A stretch of DNA of 64,000 bases from Ooceraea biroi (taxonomy: Eukaryota > Arthropoda > Insecta > Hymenoptera > Formicidae), in the NCBI RefSeq assembly GCF_003672135.1, contig NC_039507.1:3162001-3226000 (forward strand), written 5' to 3'. The position numbers and the translations under genes were made by a program. The notes beneath the pieces are model-generated. The model saw nothing but the letters and a program-made list of their open reading frames with translations, was not told where the DNA came from and searched no databases. Position 1 is the first letter of the stretch. Each line of letters starts with the position of its first letter. Below are positions 1-13,000 of the stretch, piece after piece.

Positions 1-3000
1 ATATTGTAAAAATATCGAGACAAAACATGATTCAGTTATAACTTTCAATTCTTCCAATCTTTAGGAGAGAGAATTGAAGATATTTCTTGCTAATTCTCAG
101 AGTACAAACTCATTAAAATCTTTAATTCGTAACTCAATTGGAAAGTCGCCCATGAGCTCATTGAACCTAACGAGACGTGCAAGCAAGTACTTCGATGGTG
201 AGGAACAGTTCACGGGAAAGCTTTGAAATCGCGAAGATGAATAAATAAGCGTAGTCAGGGAAATTACATTCCAGAGTTCGCCGAAATTAAATTTATTGTG
301 ACGCGGCGAGGGAGACGTGGCGTCCGCGTTCGCGGTGAGATTTGCCTGCAGGGAACCGAAGGAACACTGATAAATGGGATTACTTTCCGCTGAAGTACGT
401 CTTATGATTATTTCATTGTCGCGTGCTTTTGTGCGCGTTTGGCGTAAGAGTCATTGTGCTGTAAAATTGAATTCCATTCATCCGATCGGATTCTCTGCGG
501 CGTAATGCAACTTGCGCGCATTTTTTCCAACACAACGGAAACGTTAGGTGGTGGCCTTCGTTGCGTTGTGTATTGCAAGATTTTTCTGATTTTTATGTTA
601 ATGTAATCTCGTACATCCATAAAAACTTTTGTGACTTCTATGGATTTCAAATAAATGCAAAAGTGACTGGAATCCATAGAGATTCACGCATACAGAATCG
701 CCTTAGCATAAAATTTAATTGAATTTGCATAATGTATTTGTAATTTGCAAAATGTATAAGCATTACATTTTTAATTTAATTATTAACTTTTATTTCTTCA
801 ATGTTCGTTATTGCCATAAAAATCATTAGCAAACTAAATAACATACGGAATGAATATGAATGTAACTAAAATATGCAACACTATGCATTTCCTCTTGCGT
901 GTATGATTTTTTTAAAAATCTATACATCAATGTTTTGCTTTACTGCGCATTTTAATCGCGAGCTTGCAATTACGGAGAAATAACGGAAATTAACATTCAT
1001 TTGCGATTAATGTTTCATACGCATTTGCTCTCTTGTTTCTTGTGCGATGATGTAATAATAAATTACGGCGGTAATAAATTATGTATATGATGAAACCTGC
1101 GAATACTTTTTGATAAAAAGAGGAAATGACGCGGACAAAGAGCTGAAGATAAATAAAAGAGCAAGTCGATAATGCAATTAGCAATGATAATTTTGATCAA
1201 ATCAAATAATTGTATTAATCTCATTATTAAACATTATCATCAACGTTTAATATCGGAATTAGATTAGCAATAATATTTAGATTAATGAATAATTTTAATG
1301 AATTACTCTTGCTTTATCTCCCTTATGTTTGTGCCATTAGCTCCTTCTCCGTTATTCCGCGTTACCGGCGAAATGGGGATAAGTCGAGATTCCGACTTGA
1401 AGCCCGGTTAGATCCGCTTCTGGTTCCGCCTGATACGTCTGCTTCTATTGTTCTTCGCGTCTCGAACGGATTCTTATGAGGCATAAATATGACTGAAAAT
1501 CGATTTCTATACAGCGGCATCACGTTTAATAAATCTTATCCGGTGCTTCTTATCCGGGCAAGCGCACAGTTCTGATATCGCACCAACTATACGCGAACTT
1601 CCGCAATAATAAAAAGTATGAAAGTCAAATGCACAATATTTTCCAAGCAGACAGGACGAAAAGCAAGGCTTATGTATTATGTATTAAGGGTCGTTCTCCG
1701 CTTTTATTCCTTTGGGAAATACGTGTTTTGTTCCTACATCTTCCGATCTAATATTGACGCGAGCAAACGCATAAATCGCTTATAAATGTTGCTACATTTT
1801 TATCATTTTAACGTCAACGTCTCCACGGAACTTCCAATCGACTAGCTCCAATCGACTACATAATGCTGTAAAACGATCTTCAAAGCGCAAAACGGAAACA
1901 ATATTGATTAATCAAATACCGGATGTAACTGATCAACTAACCGCACAGTATCGTGTAATCAACTATTTAATGCGGCACTCTGATACTTTATCATCACGAT
2001 ATAGAATGGAGAGTTATATCATATAATACATTACAATGGTTTTTTAATCGGATCGTTATCGTTATTGCAGGAACACACAAAGAGTGGTATCCGCGCGCGG
2101 ACTATCGAGCAGGCATTTAGATAATTATCACATTACGTTACGAGATTACGTTAACGTTAAACGCGACAAACTTTTACGGTTACTAATATCGTGCGAATGC
2201 CCAGGAAAGGATTTAGCTCTCTTTTAATATTCTCAAATTCTGGATAAACAGTCGTCTCGTTTCGGACGAGTTTATTTGATGGCCCGCAGTTTATGTGAAG
2301 TTTCCTCATCGCGATAATATTTTCACTGTGTGGAGGAGCGTCGTTAACTTTCCAAGAGGATCCTTATAAAGGAGCGATATCATATCCTAATGGCATTATT
2401 ACCAGCCTCCATCCCAGGAGGTTTGATCCTTCCAGCGTCTCTTACTTAATTAGTGCATTTCGTAAGACGAATTACCCTTTATCTCAACAATCTAACCACG
2501 CCAATTTCTCAACCTGTGAAATACTTTCTATTGTGTATTTGCGAGAGAATAATTCTGTCGTGAATCAAGATTAGAATCAAACATATCTCGAAGCACTTCC
2601 AAAAACTTTTTATCGTGATTAATGACGTCTTCTTTTAACTAATGTTGTATTGTACGATAAATTTATCGAGGTGTTTTTGATATTTTTTTACGGAAAGTTA
2701 CATTGCTGATTGAGATTATAATAATTGTAATAATTGTAATAATTATGTAATTATTTATTTATTATATGTTATTTAATTTTTTGAAATATCACAATTTAAA
2801 ATATTAGTAACTGCTCAAATAAAAGGGAAAAAACAGTTTTAAAGTTCTGTGACGGATGTTTCATTAATTTGCTAATTGCGAAGTACAGATAGTTGAGCGA
2901 ACCACGCTGCACGAAATTAATTCGACACTCGTTTGTCGTGCAGTTGTGTTCTACTATTTTTACCTGAAATTCTCTCCGAGTTTCTCCAATTTGTAGTATC

Positions 3001-3088
3001 ACTTTGTTTCACTGCGTGGAGCAGCGTAATGGTGTATAGGGACATCTCGACAGAAGCAAAGATATGTGTGCGCGCAAATTGCATACTC
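1..3088. other. non-coding AT-rich stretch
   Basis: I see no gene here. The open frames are short (up to about 90 codons), on both strands, and resemble no protein I know. Small items include a direct repeat of CCAATCGACTA near 1845-1860 and AT-rich runs near 2715-2790. The sequence fits intergenic or intronic DNA. Confidence 0.6.
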
Positions 3089-3154
3089 TGTGTGTGTGCG
3101 TGCGTGCGTGCGTGTGTGTGTGCGCGCGCGCGTATATGTATATGTATATATATG
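3089..3154. repeat. compound microsatellite (TG/TGCG/CG/TATATG)
   Basis: A run of TG dinucleotides passes into TGCG tetranucleotides, back to TG, then CG, and ends in TATATG units. The 104-123-codon open frames on both strands at 2933-3313 are partly products of this repeat (one strand reads as Arg/Thr/His repeats, the other as Cys/Val/Ala) and should not be taken as genes. Confidence 0.95.
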
Positions 3155-3340
3155 ATCGCTGTTTGGCGATTTAGCCGAGTTACAAATAATCGAATACAAA
3201 ATCACGGCGGCCATTCCGATACGAGAGTAACCATGAATTTCATCCTGCAATTTCGGTCGGCGATCTGGTTCGACCACGGAATGGAATTCATAAGCGCCCG
3301 TTAACTCGAGCATACATGATACATGCGTAGTACTATAGGG

Positions 3341-3380
3341 GTGGTAGCAAGCGAACGAGGGCGGTAGTAAGCAAACGGGC
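3341..3380. repeat. short tandem duplication, 20-nt unit
   Basis: Two adjacent 20-base units, each with the core GGTAG-AAGC-AACG, match at 15 of 20 positions. It is a diverged minisatellite-like pair with no evident function. Confidence 0.7.
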
Positions 3381-3384
3381 CAAC

Positions 3385-6300
3385 GAGCAATTTCACTAGT
3401 AGACGAACGAAACCATCACCTGCGCACCTAATTCGACGCGCAGCCTTTCTTCTCCTAATATCCTGCCAAAGATTGCGCATAGTTGGGTTTCGTAATGCCG
3501 GAAGCCATAAAGAATGCTCTGTCCGATACTTATGAGACTGTCCAGGATGCAGGACAAAATTGACTTACCTCCATTCAAAGGTAACAGGTTCATTCATGAT
3601 AATTTTTTGAAATATTACTTTATAGATAAAATGTCTAATAAAGATGATCATAAAATGTATAATTATGAATAATAAATATCTTTACTTTTGTTAAATAAAA
3701 TATATTTTAATAAACCTTTGACATTTTAGAAAATCTAAGTTTTAGAAATTTATCAGTTTATATTCCCCCTAAAGATATATTTGTTTGAATATGGACTCAT
3801 AGAGAGATAAATAAGAATAAAGAATAAATTAAAGAAATAATTTAATTATGGATTATATATTCACTTACGTTGCAAAAATGAATAATATAGAATTTTCAAA
3901 AATCATTCTTTCTTTATTGCAAAGTGAGGTTGACAAGAATAAAAGAAGCGACGAGGCAATCGTTTAGAATCGTGCTTGTACGATTACGGAACAATGCATC
4001 AGACTGATGGTCTTTGTGCATGCACGTTTGTAAATTGAAAAGCCTCGACCGTGCCCACTGTAAATCGTCGGTCTTTCTTACGTAAAATACACCATAGCTT
4101 CTGTACGATTATCAGTGAGGAGATTGACCTTTAAGAGCACGGAGCATTCTCTCCATCTTAGGGTAAAAATTCACGAATGCATCCTTTAATTTTCATGATA
4201 CAAATAAAATATGTTATCGTATGAATACTTTTGCAACTGCGAATGATCGTGAAGAGTAAAGCTTTTATTTTTCTCATTCTCATATATATATATCAAGATA
4301 ACTTCATCTTTACTTTAAGATAATTTTAATAATTCTTATAATTAATAAACGCTTAAAATGTTTAATTTAAAACAAAGGAAATAATACTGTATCATTAGTT
4401 TATTGAATGTTTCTCACTTGTAACCACATAAATCTAAATTCTCTTATTTATTTTTTTTACTTGATTACTTTACTGTTAATAGAGTTTTAACCAAATTATA
4501 AAATACTGTATTTTCTGGATTTAACAAAAACTTTGCTAATATTCCAGAAACGTAGGCTAAAGAGGTAGATATTTACCGGTAAATTTGCCGAGATTGCAGT
4601 ATTTGCGTATTTATGCCAATCTTGGCAAAACAGTCCACTCAAGAGTTTTAAGTAATTCTTGTCCTAATAATTCATTTAGCGTCCTACTTTCTTATATCGA
4701 TCATGCATTCAAATACAGTTGAGAAATTCTAATTCTACTGCGTAGAAAATTATTATTAATTCTTCCCTTCTCATAATTATATCTTGTAAATATAGTTTGT
4801 GTTAAAAAATCTGAAGAGATGAAAAAGAAAGTTCCTTAACAACATATTATGCCGTTGGACACACCATGAAATTGCAGCCACGCGATTCTTTAGAGGTAAT
4901 GCACCTACCGCTGGAAAATTAATGCGTTCCTTTGTCATTGTCACGGACACTTTTCACTATCATGCCTGATGCAGAAGCCAAAGGCTTTTTACAGCAGATA
5001 TTAACATTTTGCACACCCTCTGCGACAAGAAAAAGATTTAGTGTTAAAGTTTAAATTTTCTTCAAAATTATATTTATTACTAATATAATAGTCTTCCGTC
5101 TTTAAACCGGATATCTCGTAAGCGTGGCATCTTGTTTTATAAACTGATACTTATTCGAATACCTCTTCAATTATCGCCAAAACCGCAGTTTCGTTATAAA
5201 TTTTCACATTAACGCCCCATTCTTCGTTCACTTTGTCATAATAAGACACTGGCGTAAAATGCGGCGAAAGCTGGGCTTAATCCTTTTATCGCCGTCGTGA
5301 TTGTATTTCCGTGCAAACAGGCCGGTAGCCATTTATACGAAATCTCATCGACTATATTGACTTAGGTTTAAAGTGGTCGGGATAATCCCTATTTAAGCAC
5401 ACGAACGGCTGTGCGAGGGAAAAAGGAAGATAGAGAGCAATTGTGTCGGATGAGAACGAATGAACGGAGGTGCAGGGAGACCCGCAGGAAACCGTAAAAA
5501 CGTCAGCGAGAAAAATTTCAATTCGAGCCCTGGTCTGGATTTCGAGATTTCATTGAGCAGCGCGATGCATGGAGAACTCGGATGATTTCGCCCCGACAGG
5601 GCATTAAACGTATTTAGGGCGTGGCGCGTCTCGTTATATACTTGTTTCTTCTTTATTCGGTGAGAAATATCCCTGTAAATCCGCTGCGGCCCGCGCCAAA
5701 TTGGATTCGCCGAAGAAGTGGTTTGCCCTGTCTGCGACACTTGAGAGGAGACACGAAAAACGATCACAAGTACGCTTGCGCGCTTGTTTTCCTCGAGAAA
5801 TCGCGCGACGAAGAACGCAAACATCACTGAAAGCCATCGCGAATAAGGGGCGAGGTAGTTTGAATAATCAGGGTTTAAACGAAAATACTCGAGTAACGCC
5901 CGAGTGCTGAACTATAGAGAAAAGTTACATAAACGTAGGCAAAAGGTCACCAATTAAAATAAAAAGGTATTAGCACGAAATTACAAAAGTATCACGCTGT
6001 TTTTTGCAGTCACGACAACCTTTGTCCTCCTGCAAAAATATGTACGGATACTTCACAGTTAAATGATCGAACTTTGCCAGAGTCGATTCGCGATAAAAAC
6101 TGATAGACAGGATTAATGACTGCATGCATTCACTGAAAACAAGATAGACATAAAATTTTTAGTTAAATTGAACTATGTCGTGCTTGCATTAGAAATAAAA
6201 AACGGCATCTTGAAATGGGAAATTAAGTAAACTTTTTTTCAATATAAAAATTAAATAACAATTTTCATGTAACATTATAATAAAGTGCTTCCGATGTTTA

Positions 6301-6600
6301 TATAACATTTTTCTTTCCACTTATGGAACATACTAGCCAAGTTGAATTATTTAATTGGGAGATATCCTTTATATTTCATGTCTCGTTCTATTCTGGAAAA
6401 TAAACTGATGATATCGAGGAAAAACGAGATCCTGCAACTACAATGCAATTAAAAAGCTCGAGTCAATATCCATATTGTAGCGTTATAACGTCGATGGTGG
6501 TTACAAGCCTTGGGGGTTAATTTGCAATTTGGCTGAGTGTCAAAAAACAGCGGAGCGAGGTTGTGCCATCGAGACTACGTTGAAATTCGCCTTTTAGACG
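3385..6600. other. non-coding stretch
   Basis: No gene is recognised. An (AT)6 run lies at 4282-4293. A GC-richer part at 5390-5900 keeps several frames open, including a 144-codon minus-strand frame at 5393-5827. They overlap on both strands and none looks like a known protein, so I read them as chance frames in stop-poor DNA. Confidence 0.55.
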
Positions 6601-6603
6601 AGC

Positions 6604-7146
6604 TTAATTAATAAACTTCGTTTTGCCGATGCGCCCGTTTGACCGGCTACCATTCTTAATTAGGCGTATGCTACTCTGAGCGCCACGAGACAGACAGGCA
6701 ACGCTCCACAGTTGGCAATTTCTCAATTTTTGTTAATTATATTGGTGATGCGCTGACACTTGACGGATCCGATGAGCAGCCATCGATCACAATTACGCAC
6801 ATGGAGATAACGCGCGTCGCACTAATTTCATTACTTTCTAATTGGACGGCGCCCCCCCCCCCCCCGCGTAACGTCATCATATTATACAAGGAATGAATAT
6901 ATTTCGGGGTGAATCACGAGAATATCCGACGAAAGTGACGAAAGCGTCGCACTCATAAGTTTCAACCACCCCCGCTCCGGCTCCGTGTGCAAACACGGCG
7001 CGTCGGCTAATTGTAAAACCGTGGCGCGATTACCCGCGCTAATTAAGACTTTGCTAAGGTAACGTCGCCTTTCCAGCTAGTGTTGGAGAGAGCATCACTT
7101 CGCAGCACGATGTAACTCCTGTATTTTATTTGCACAGCGCTAATTA
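6604..7146. promoter_or_regulatory. candidate enhancer: clustered TAATTA/TAATTG homeodomain-type sites
   Basis: Five TAATTA palindromes (starting at 6605, 6657, 6734, 7040 and 7141) and two TAATTG sites (6839, 7008) fall within about 540 bases, separated by CpG-rich rather than simple AT-rich DNA. TAATTA is the core bound by many Antennapedia- and paired-class homeodomains. Two of the sites share the flank GCTAATTA. TTAATTAA also occurs further on at 8729 and 8920. Regulatory function is inferred from site density only. No promoter or coding exon is seen within it. Confidence 0.3.
6852..6865. repeat. poly(C)14 tract
   Basis: Fourteen consecutive C residues lie inside the candidate regulatory cluster. 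The length is likely variable and error-prone in assembly. Confidence 0.95.
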
Positions 7147-9496
7147 GAGCCGCGCTTGCCGACAGCCCCGTCTCCCCCTTGTCAAACATCGAACCGCGAA
7201 AGCCTCAGAAATGGGGATGTAAGAGGTATCAGTTGCAAGTTCGATATTATACATACGCAAGTCTGGGCTGTAAACGTCGTTAGAAAGTTGTTCGTCTCGC
7301 TTCTTCTGTGCACGTCGTGTGACTCGCTGGATATTTTGTATCGATTGTTACTTTGTCTTTCATAGTGAAAGCCGGCTCGCGTTTCTTGATTATTATAAAT
7401 GGAAATAAATGTATAATATGATATAATAGTTAAATAATAATAATGCGGCACGTGGTAGCTGGCAGTCGCGCGTTCGGATATCTTTCTGGCTTGCGCTCTG
7501 CCTCTTTAAGCCTCTTTAATCATCGTTTAACTTTCGGCAAATTGATAGCGGTTACATGGATATATTGAGTTTATGTAGATTAATTACGTTGCGCGGCATC
7601 AAAGCTGAAACTTGATACGTGTTAAGCTTACATGCGTCGAATGTTAATCGACTTCATATTCGTCACAACGTCCGTCACGATGCCGGATAATCTTATGCAA
7701 CTGTCACTGGACATCATATCCTCACACTCACTGTCGCAGTTAAATATTAGAATCCACAAGAAGTAAATAAAACAATGATTAAAGAAAAAAATTAAAGTAA
7801 CGCTCAATCGATATTTAATTTAAATGCGGTAATGTTCAACGGATTTAAATAAATTTAACGTATAAAAATACTAAGCTATCGCGCATGTGTTTTATATTAC
7901 AAAGCTTGCGAAGGGATTTACACTGACATTAAAATTACTTAACTACAACAGTGAGGTATGGACATGCGTGAATCATGTATTACAGTTAGGAGTAAATTTT
8001 TGCCTGGGAATATTCGCAGTTAATCGCAAGCCACGAATAAAATTGAGAAGGAAAACGTATGCGTTTACCCGACGCGCTAAATTAAACACGCTAGAAGATA
8101 AAACCTGATATATGCGCCTGGTTGCGCGATAGCATCATCGATCGTGTTTACAATGTTAACGGCGCGACCATTAATACATTAATGCAGTTGCAGGTACAGT
8201 CGCGCGAAAGTTTATCCAGTTTATTCGAGAACGTCGCTAATATCGATTAATCGCACATGAACGTGCGAGCGATTATTCACGGTTTCGTTACGGACGTCAA
8301 TCACTTAGCTTCGTCTAATCTACTTATTGAGAAGAGCTCTCGTGATGCAGCACACAGGCTCGATCGCTCCGATGAAAATTTAACGATGAAATCGCGTCGA
8401 GACAACCAAAATCAACGCCAGCGCAAGATCTCGCTTAGAGGTCATTGACAGTCGCGAATATAATGGTGCGGACATTAATCACGCGAATAACTTCGCGAGT
8501 GTGCAACTCGAAATTGGCTGAACTGAAACTGAAGAAATTTGACGGTACCAGTAGTCAATAATAACGAGCCGATGGACTGAAAATGCGCAACATGCTCCCG
8601 TGTTGCGAATCGCGATTTTGCACATAATGCGATTTCCCGTCGATGCATTTCCGCGAGGAGCGATGTGTTTGCGAAATTAATTACATCGCCGCCACTGTCG
8701 CTGCCGCCGTCCGGCGAAAATGTTCGTTTTAATTAAACTATTGTTCAGCTCGGCATGCATTTAATCGCGCGTAATTTCAGTCAGTGGGCGATCGCGCAAA
8801 ACGAAAACTCACACGTTTATTTTATTATGGAGCGGCAACGCAAAATTCGACTTCGACGTTACCGGTGACGGTGGAGTATCTTTGAACCGGATATGCGCCC
8901 ACGTATGGGAATACTCTTTTTAATTAAAGCTATCGCCGACGGCGATTACTCGCGTACAGATTAACTGATTAACGTGGAACGACGTCTCTAAGCTGCGCTC
9001 TCGTAGTAATTTGATGACGCGTTTCCGCAGTCGTTTTGCGCTCTGCCACAGATCAAAGCGAGCCTTTTGCGTTCTGCAATTCATACGAGAGTCCAGAGTG
9101 TGCGATTGAAGAAGTTATTTTAAAGCGATTATAGTTCGACGCTCTGCAAACTTGATGAGAAGCTATCGAAAAGCATTCCGCGTTCCGTCCAATCGCTTCC
9201 AATCAAACGCGGAGAGAGTTTGTCCGAATTTGTCACTATCAAATTCCATAATCCTTAGAATTAATACCGCGACTGATCTGTTGCCACGTATGACGTCAGT
9301 CCTTTTCTCCGAGCCAACCTTCCTAAAACGCAGGCGATTGAAAATGGCTTTTCCAATATGATAAAAATACAGTCGGCTAAAATAGTGATAGAACTGCAAA
9401 TAAGCAAAAGAGGGAGATTAAAAATTTGCATACTATTATTTGGATCGCTCAAACAGTTTATCCGATGCTTCTATCGAAGCTTGGCGCTCCACACAG
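7147..9496. other. non-coding, CpG-rich with possible regulatory content
   Basis: No gene is recognised. The stretch mixes TAAT-type sites (TTAATTAA at 8729 and 8920) with CpG-rich segments (8690-9070). It holds a consensus CRE palindrome TGACGTCA at 9291-9298. Open frames of 60-90 codons overlap on both strands and look like chance. Confidence 0.45.
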
Positions 9497-10042
9497 TCAC
9501 GTTGACGGAGTAAACATGTTTTCCCCGACCGGAAAAAATGTTTCGACCAGGACCAAACGAATCTCCGCGGTAGAAACTGCAAGCGGTGAGAGCCATCGGT
9601 CGCAGAACGTGACCCGGGAAAAAGCTTCCGCACTAGGCGCCAGAGTTAAATCCGGTTTATCTTGATTGCGATCCCTGGCAGAACAAAAAATATGCAGAAT
9701 CGTGAACAGACGAAGAAGATCACTGATGTCGAAGTAGCAAACCTGACTGAGGGCTGCAGTATTATCAACGGTTCGAACAGGTTGAGCCTTGCTACTCGCC
9801 GGAATATACTCTTGGACGAAATGACGTCGTGACACGTTTACGACCTGATTGAATCTCGGCGAGTCGAAGGAATATCTCGGTCGGCGACTTCTGCCAACAC
9901 ATTGAGAAGACACATGGATAGCGCCTTTATTACGCTTGTGAGATCGAAACACGGGACATTTGACAGGAGAAAATACGAACGGAGATGAATCTTGATTCCA
10001 AGATGCTGATGCTTCGAAAAATTCCATAAGCGAATCCTTCAT
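9497..10042 (-). CDS. unassigned 181-codon ORF (doubtful)
   Basis: This is the longest minus-strand open frame without low-complexity bias. It begins with ATG, with a second in-frame ATG five codons later, and runs 181 codons to a stop. The product has scattered Arg, Ser and Phe and a hydrophobic patch about two-thirds along (around YFDISDLLRLFTILHIF). I see no domain, signal peptide or repeat, and I do not recognise it. The sequence has no obvious promoter, and shorter frames are open on the other strand over part of the same DNA. A lineage-specific gene, a pseudogene fragment or a chance frame are all possible; chance is the most likely. Confidence 0.13.
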   Translation of the reverse strand: MKDSLMEFFEASASWNQDSSPFVFSPVKCPVFRSHKRNKGAIHVSSQCVGRSRRPRYSFDSPRFNQVVNVSRRHFVQEYIPASSKAQPVRTVDNTAALSQVCYFDISDLLRLFTILHIFCSARDRNQDKPDLTLAPSAEAFSRVTFCDRWLSPLAVSTAEIRLVLVETFFPVGENMFTPST

Positions 10043-13000
10043 GATGAAAATTGTTATTTTTGATTACATATTGACGATGTTTTATCGCAACATGAGTATA
10101 AAACAGTCATATAAAACGAAGTTGATTCAACATTTACATTTATCAAAACATACATACGTACTAATGAGATTCTTAGATTATTGAATCGAAATATTCCAAT
10201 CACGCACATATTACACAAAACATGTTAAAACCAATTTGCAAAGAAACTAATTTTCAAGTCATATTGTTGTATTGTCGCTGCTCGCATGATGGTATTGTCA
10301 CATTCCATCAATATTTGAACTCTGTTATTTTACGCAATTAAAAGCATAAAATAAAATCAAAACTTTGTTAAAGTTTGTTAGCGGATAGTGAAAAAACTAA
10401 CTTATAAAATTGAAAATTTACTGTGACGAATTTAATAAAATAAAAGTGAACTGCATACGATTTTTCATGAAGTTGAATCGCTCTTGTACAATATTAACTT
10501 TCTTCTTAGAAAATAATACTGTTATAGGTAATGAGCAGGTGCAAAACTTTATTTTTTATGTAAACGCTATTTTTCCGACGATCGTTCAATTTTGAGATAT
10601 AATTGTGAAAATTCGAAAATTTGCAACAGCGATGTTATTATTGCTTTTCGTTCAATTTCACGCAAGAGGAGAGTTGAGCGCAAGAAAAATGACACGCTAC
10701 ATCCTGGCGCGTTTTGCGCTTGTTCATTACCTAACGTGCTGTGCCTTTAATTATCGGAAAATTAATGAAGGTAGCTGCGATCATAAACGCCGAGAAATAA
10801 ATTAAGAAGGCGGGGCAAAAATTTAAAAGACCAAGAAAAACGCATTTATTACATCGTTGCGGCCGCGATTCTGTATTTTATAGCCTTTATAAGGGCGTGC
10901 GATAAACGACGATTAGCGAACATTATATACAGATACGTGTGAGCAGTATTACTAACTCTTTTTCTTTTTTCCCAAAAGTAGGTTGGTTTATTGTGCCTGC
11001 GATGAATCATCACGCTAATAACGCATTAACATATTGAATCAATTTCCATAATGAAAAATGATAATCGGAACAAGATAGGCGAAGACGCGAAGTTGATTAG
11101 TAATACACGTGTTCAGTCCATTATCTTATTGTGACCAAGTTAACAACTGAAACTCATCACGATCGACGAAAGAATGAGATATGGAAATTCAAATTGTGAG
11201 AATGACACGACACTTTCACGATGTCATCTGCATAGTAATTTGACGTGATGTGACATGATTTCATTAGGAGACACAAAAGATCGAAGAAGCTGTATCTAGA
11301 TATTATATTGAGGTCCACATAATTGAAAATTGAAAATGAAAAGCGTGCAAATTACGTGCGAGAAGATACACGTATATGTTGAATAATCCAAAGCTTTCCA
11401 ACAACCTCAGCATAAGATGAGTTAGCTCGTATTAATTCCAAGTTAAGGTTGCATTATTAAGAAGCCCTCCCTCCTAATGGCAGTGGTTGTGGTGACTACG
11501 GTAAAGTTACGTTTAAACTTGGATTAGGTTTATATCGGCCGTTGCTCCGAGCTACCGTTCAGCCTCTTGGAGAAGGACTCTTCATTACGATTGGCGGGAT
11601 CGGGCTCGGGAATGGATGCGAATACTTCGAGCTGTTCCAGATACGCGACGGAAATGTCGGCGATAATGATAGAAATGCCCGCAGAAAGAGACGGCCGGGT
11701 TCTCGTGCTATTTTATTCGTTTCCAGACTTTCGTTTGTGTTAGTTGTTAAGCATTAATTAACCTTTCGCGGCTGTAACCATTACAGATAAAATTGTTGAA
11801 CTAACGAATGCTAATAAGAATTAAGTCATTTTAGAATCTCTGTCTTTAAAAGTGTCATTACAAATAGTAATATCTGAAACGTTCTTGAGGATTTCTTTGA
11901 TCTGCATTTTACAGCATATAAAAAGTGCTCGAAAAGATAATTTAATTTGTTATCGACAAACGGAATAGATTATTCTAATTCAAAGTGAGCTGACCCTTAC
12001 GCCACTTCGCAAAGCTCTCGAATCCTACGGATCATTAAGTGAGCACAAAAGCCGAGCGATAGATAGAGGAGTAATTGTGCGAAGAAAGCTGTAGCTCTGA
12101 TTCTCGCTGGAGAAGAAGATGCGAAACGCGAAAGAATGAGGCGGAATGACAAATGGCGATGTGACAAACTGCTAGACTACGAACTAATGACTAAGAAATT
12201 TCCATCAAAGAGAGATCATGGAAGCAGACTGAAAGATTGTGGAGATATCTTAATTGCATCACTTATCGCGTGACCCTTTCACGACAAAATTCAACTTTTC
12301 GAGCACAAAAGATGATTGAAAACATTATTTATCTTATCACGATATTCGAGATCGCGCGAATAAGTGGCATGAAAAAAATATTGGCGTTGCTAAAGTTTAA
12401 AGTAGCGTCAAATCTTTTTCCATCGTACACAAATTTATTTTATTTAATATATTTAAAATATCTATTTGTTGGAATATATATTATTATACTTATATTTTAA
12501 TGAATGTAGAATCGTTAAATATAATCGGTACAATTCTCTAATATCACAATTTTTATAGAAAAGTATCCAAGTAGTAGCACTGTTTTTACTTTAAAATCGT
12601 ATTTTCTGATTAAATTTTTTTCAAGGATGAAATTATAATAATTATAATAAGAAGTGTGTTATGATTAAACAATTGTTATTTCAAATATAATATTTTTCTC
12701 CAGTTTTTACTGTTATAATAAAATCTTTTTGATGTTTGCAATATAATGGCCACTCCTTTCTTTGGTGTAATTCCAAGCTTTGCGATAAAAGGACAAAACT
12801 CTCCAAGGAGAGCTACCTCCATTAATTGCTTTATTTCGTTCTGTTATAACGAGGTATCCGCTTATTTCCTCCATTGAATATCCCCGCTGAATTGAGCGAA
12901 AGCTAATTCCGGCACCAGATGTGTCCGAGGAAACGCGATTAAAGACTGTGGGGTCTATTTTGCGCGCGAACGAGCTTCGCGAATTGAAACGATAGTGTGG

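Noticed and set aside
2933..3313. Overlapping 123- and 104-codon frames
   Set aside because: They read through the TG/TGCG microsatellite, giving Cys/Val/Ala or Arg/Thr/His repeats on the two strands.
5393..5827. 144-codon minus-strand ORF starting with ATG
   Set aside because: No recognisable domain, and several other frames are open in both directions over the same GC-richer DNA.
9755..9785. GGTTCGAAC box resembling a tRNA T-loop
   Set aside because: No matching acceptor stem, D-arm or anticodon arm could be placed at tRNA spacing.
11520..11710. GC-richer segment open in several frames, one minus frame resembling an acidic helical peptide
   Set aside because: Multiple frames are open at once, no ATG or splice sites support one, and no family is recognised.
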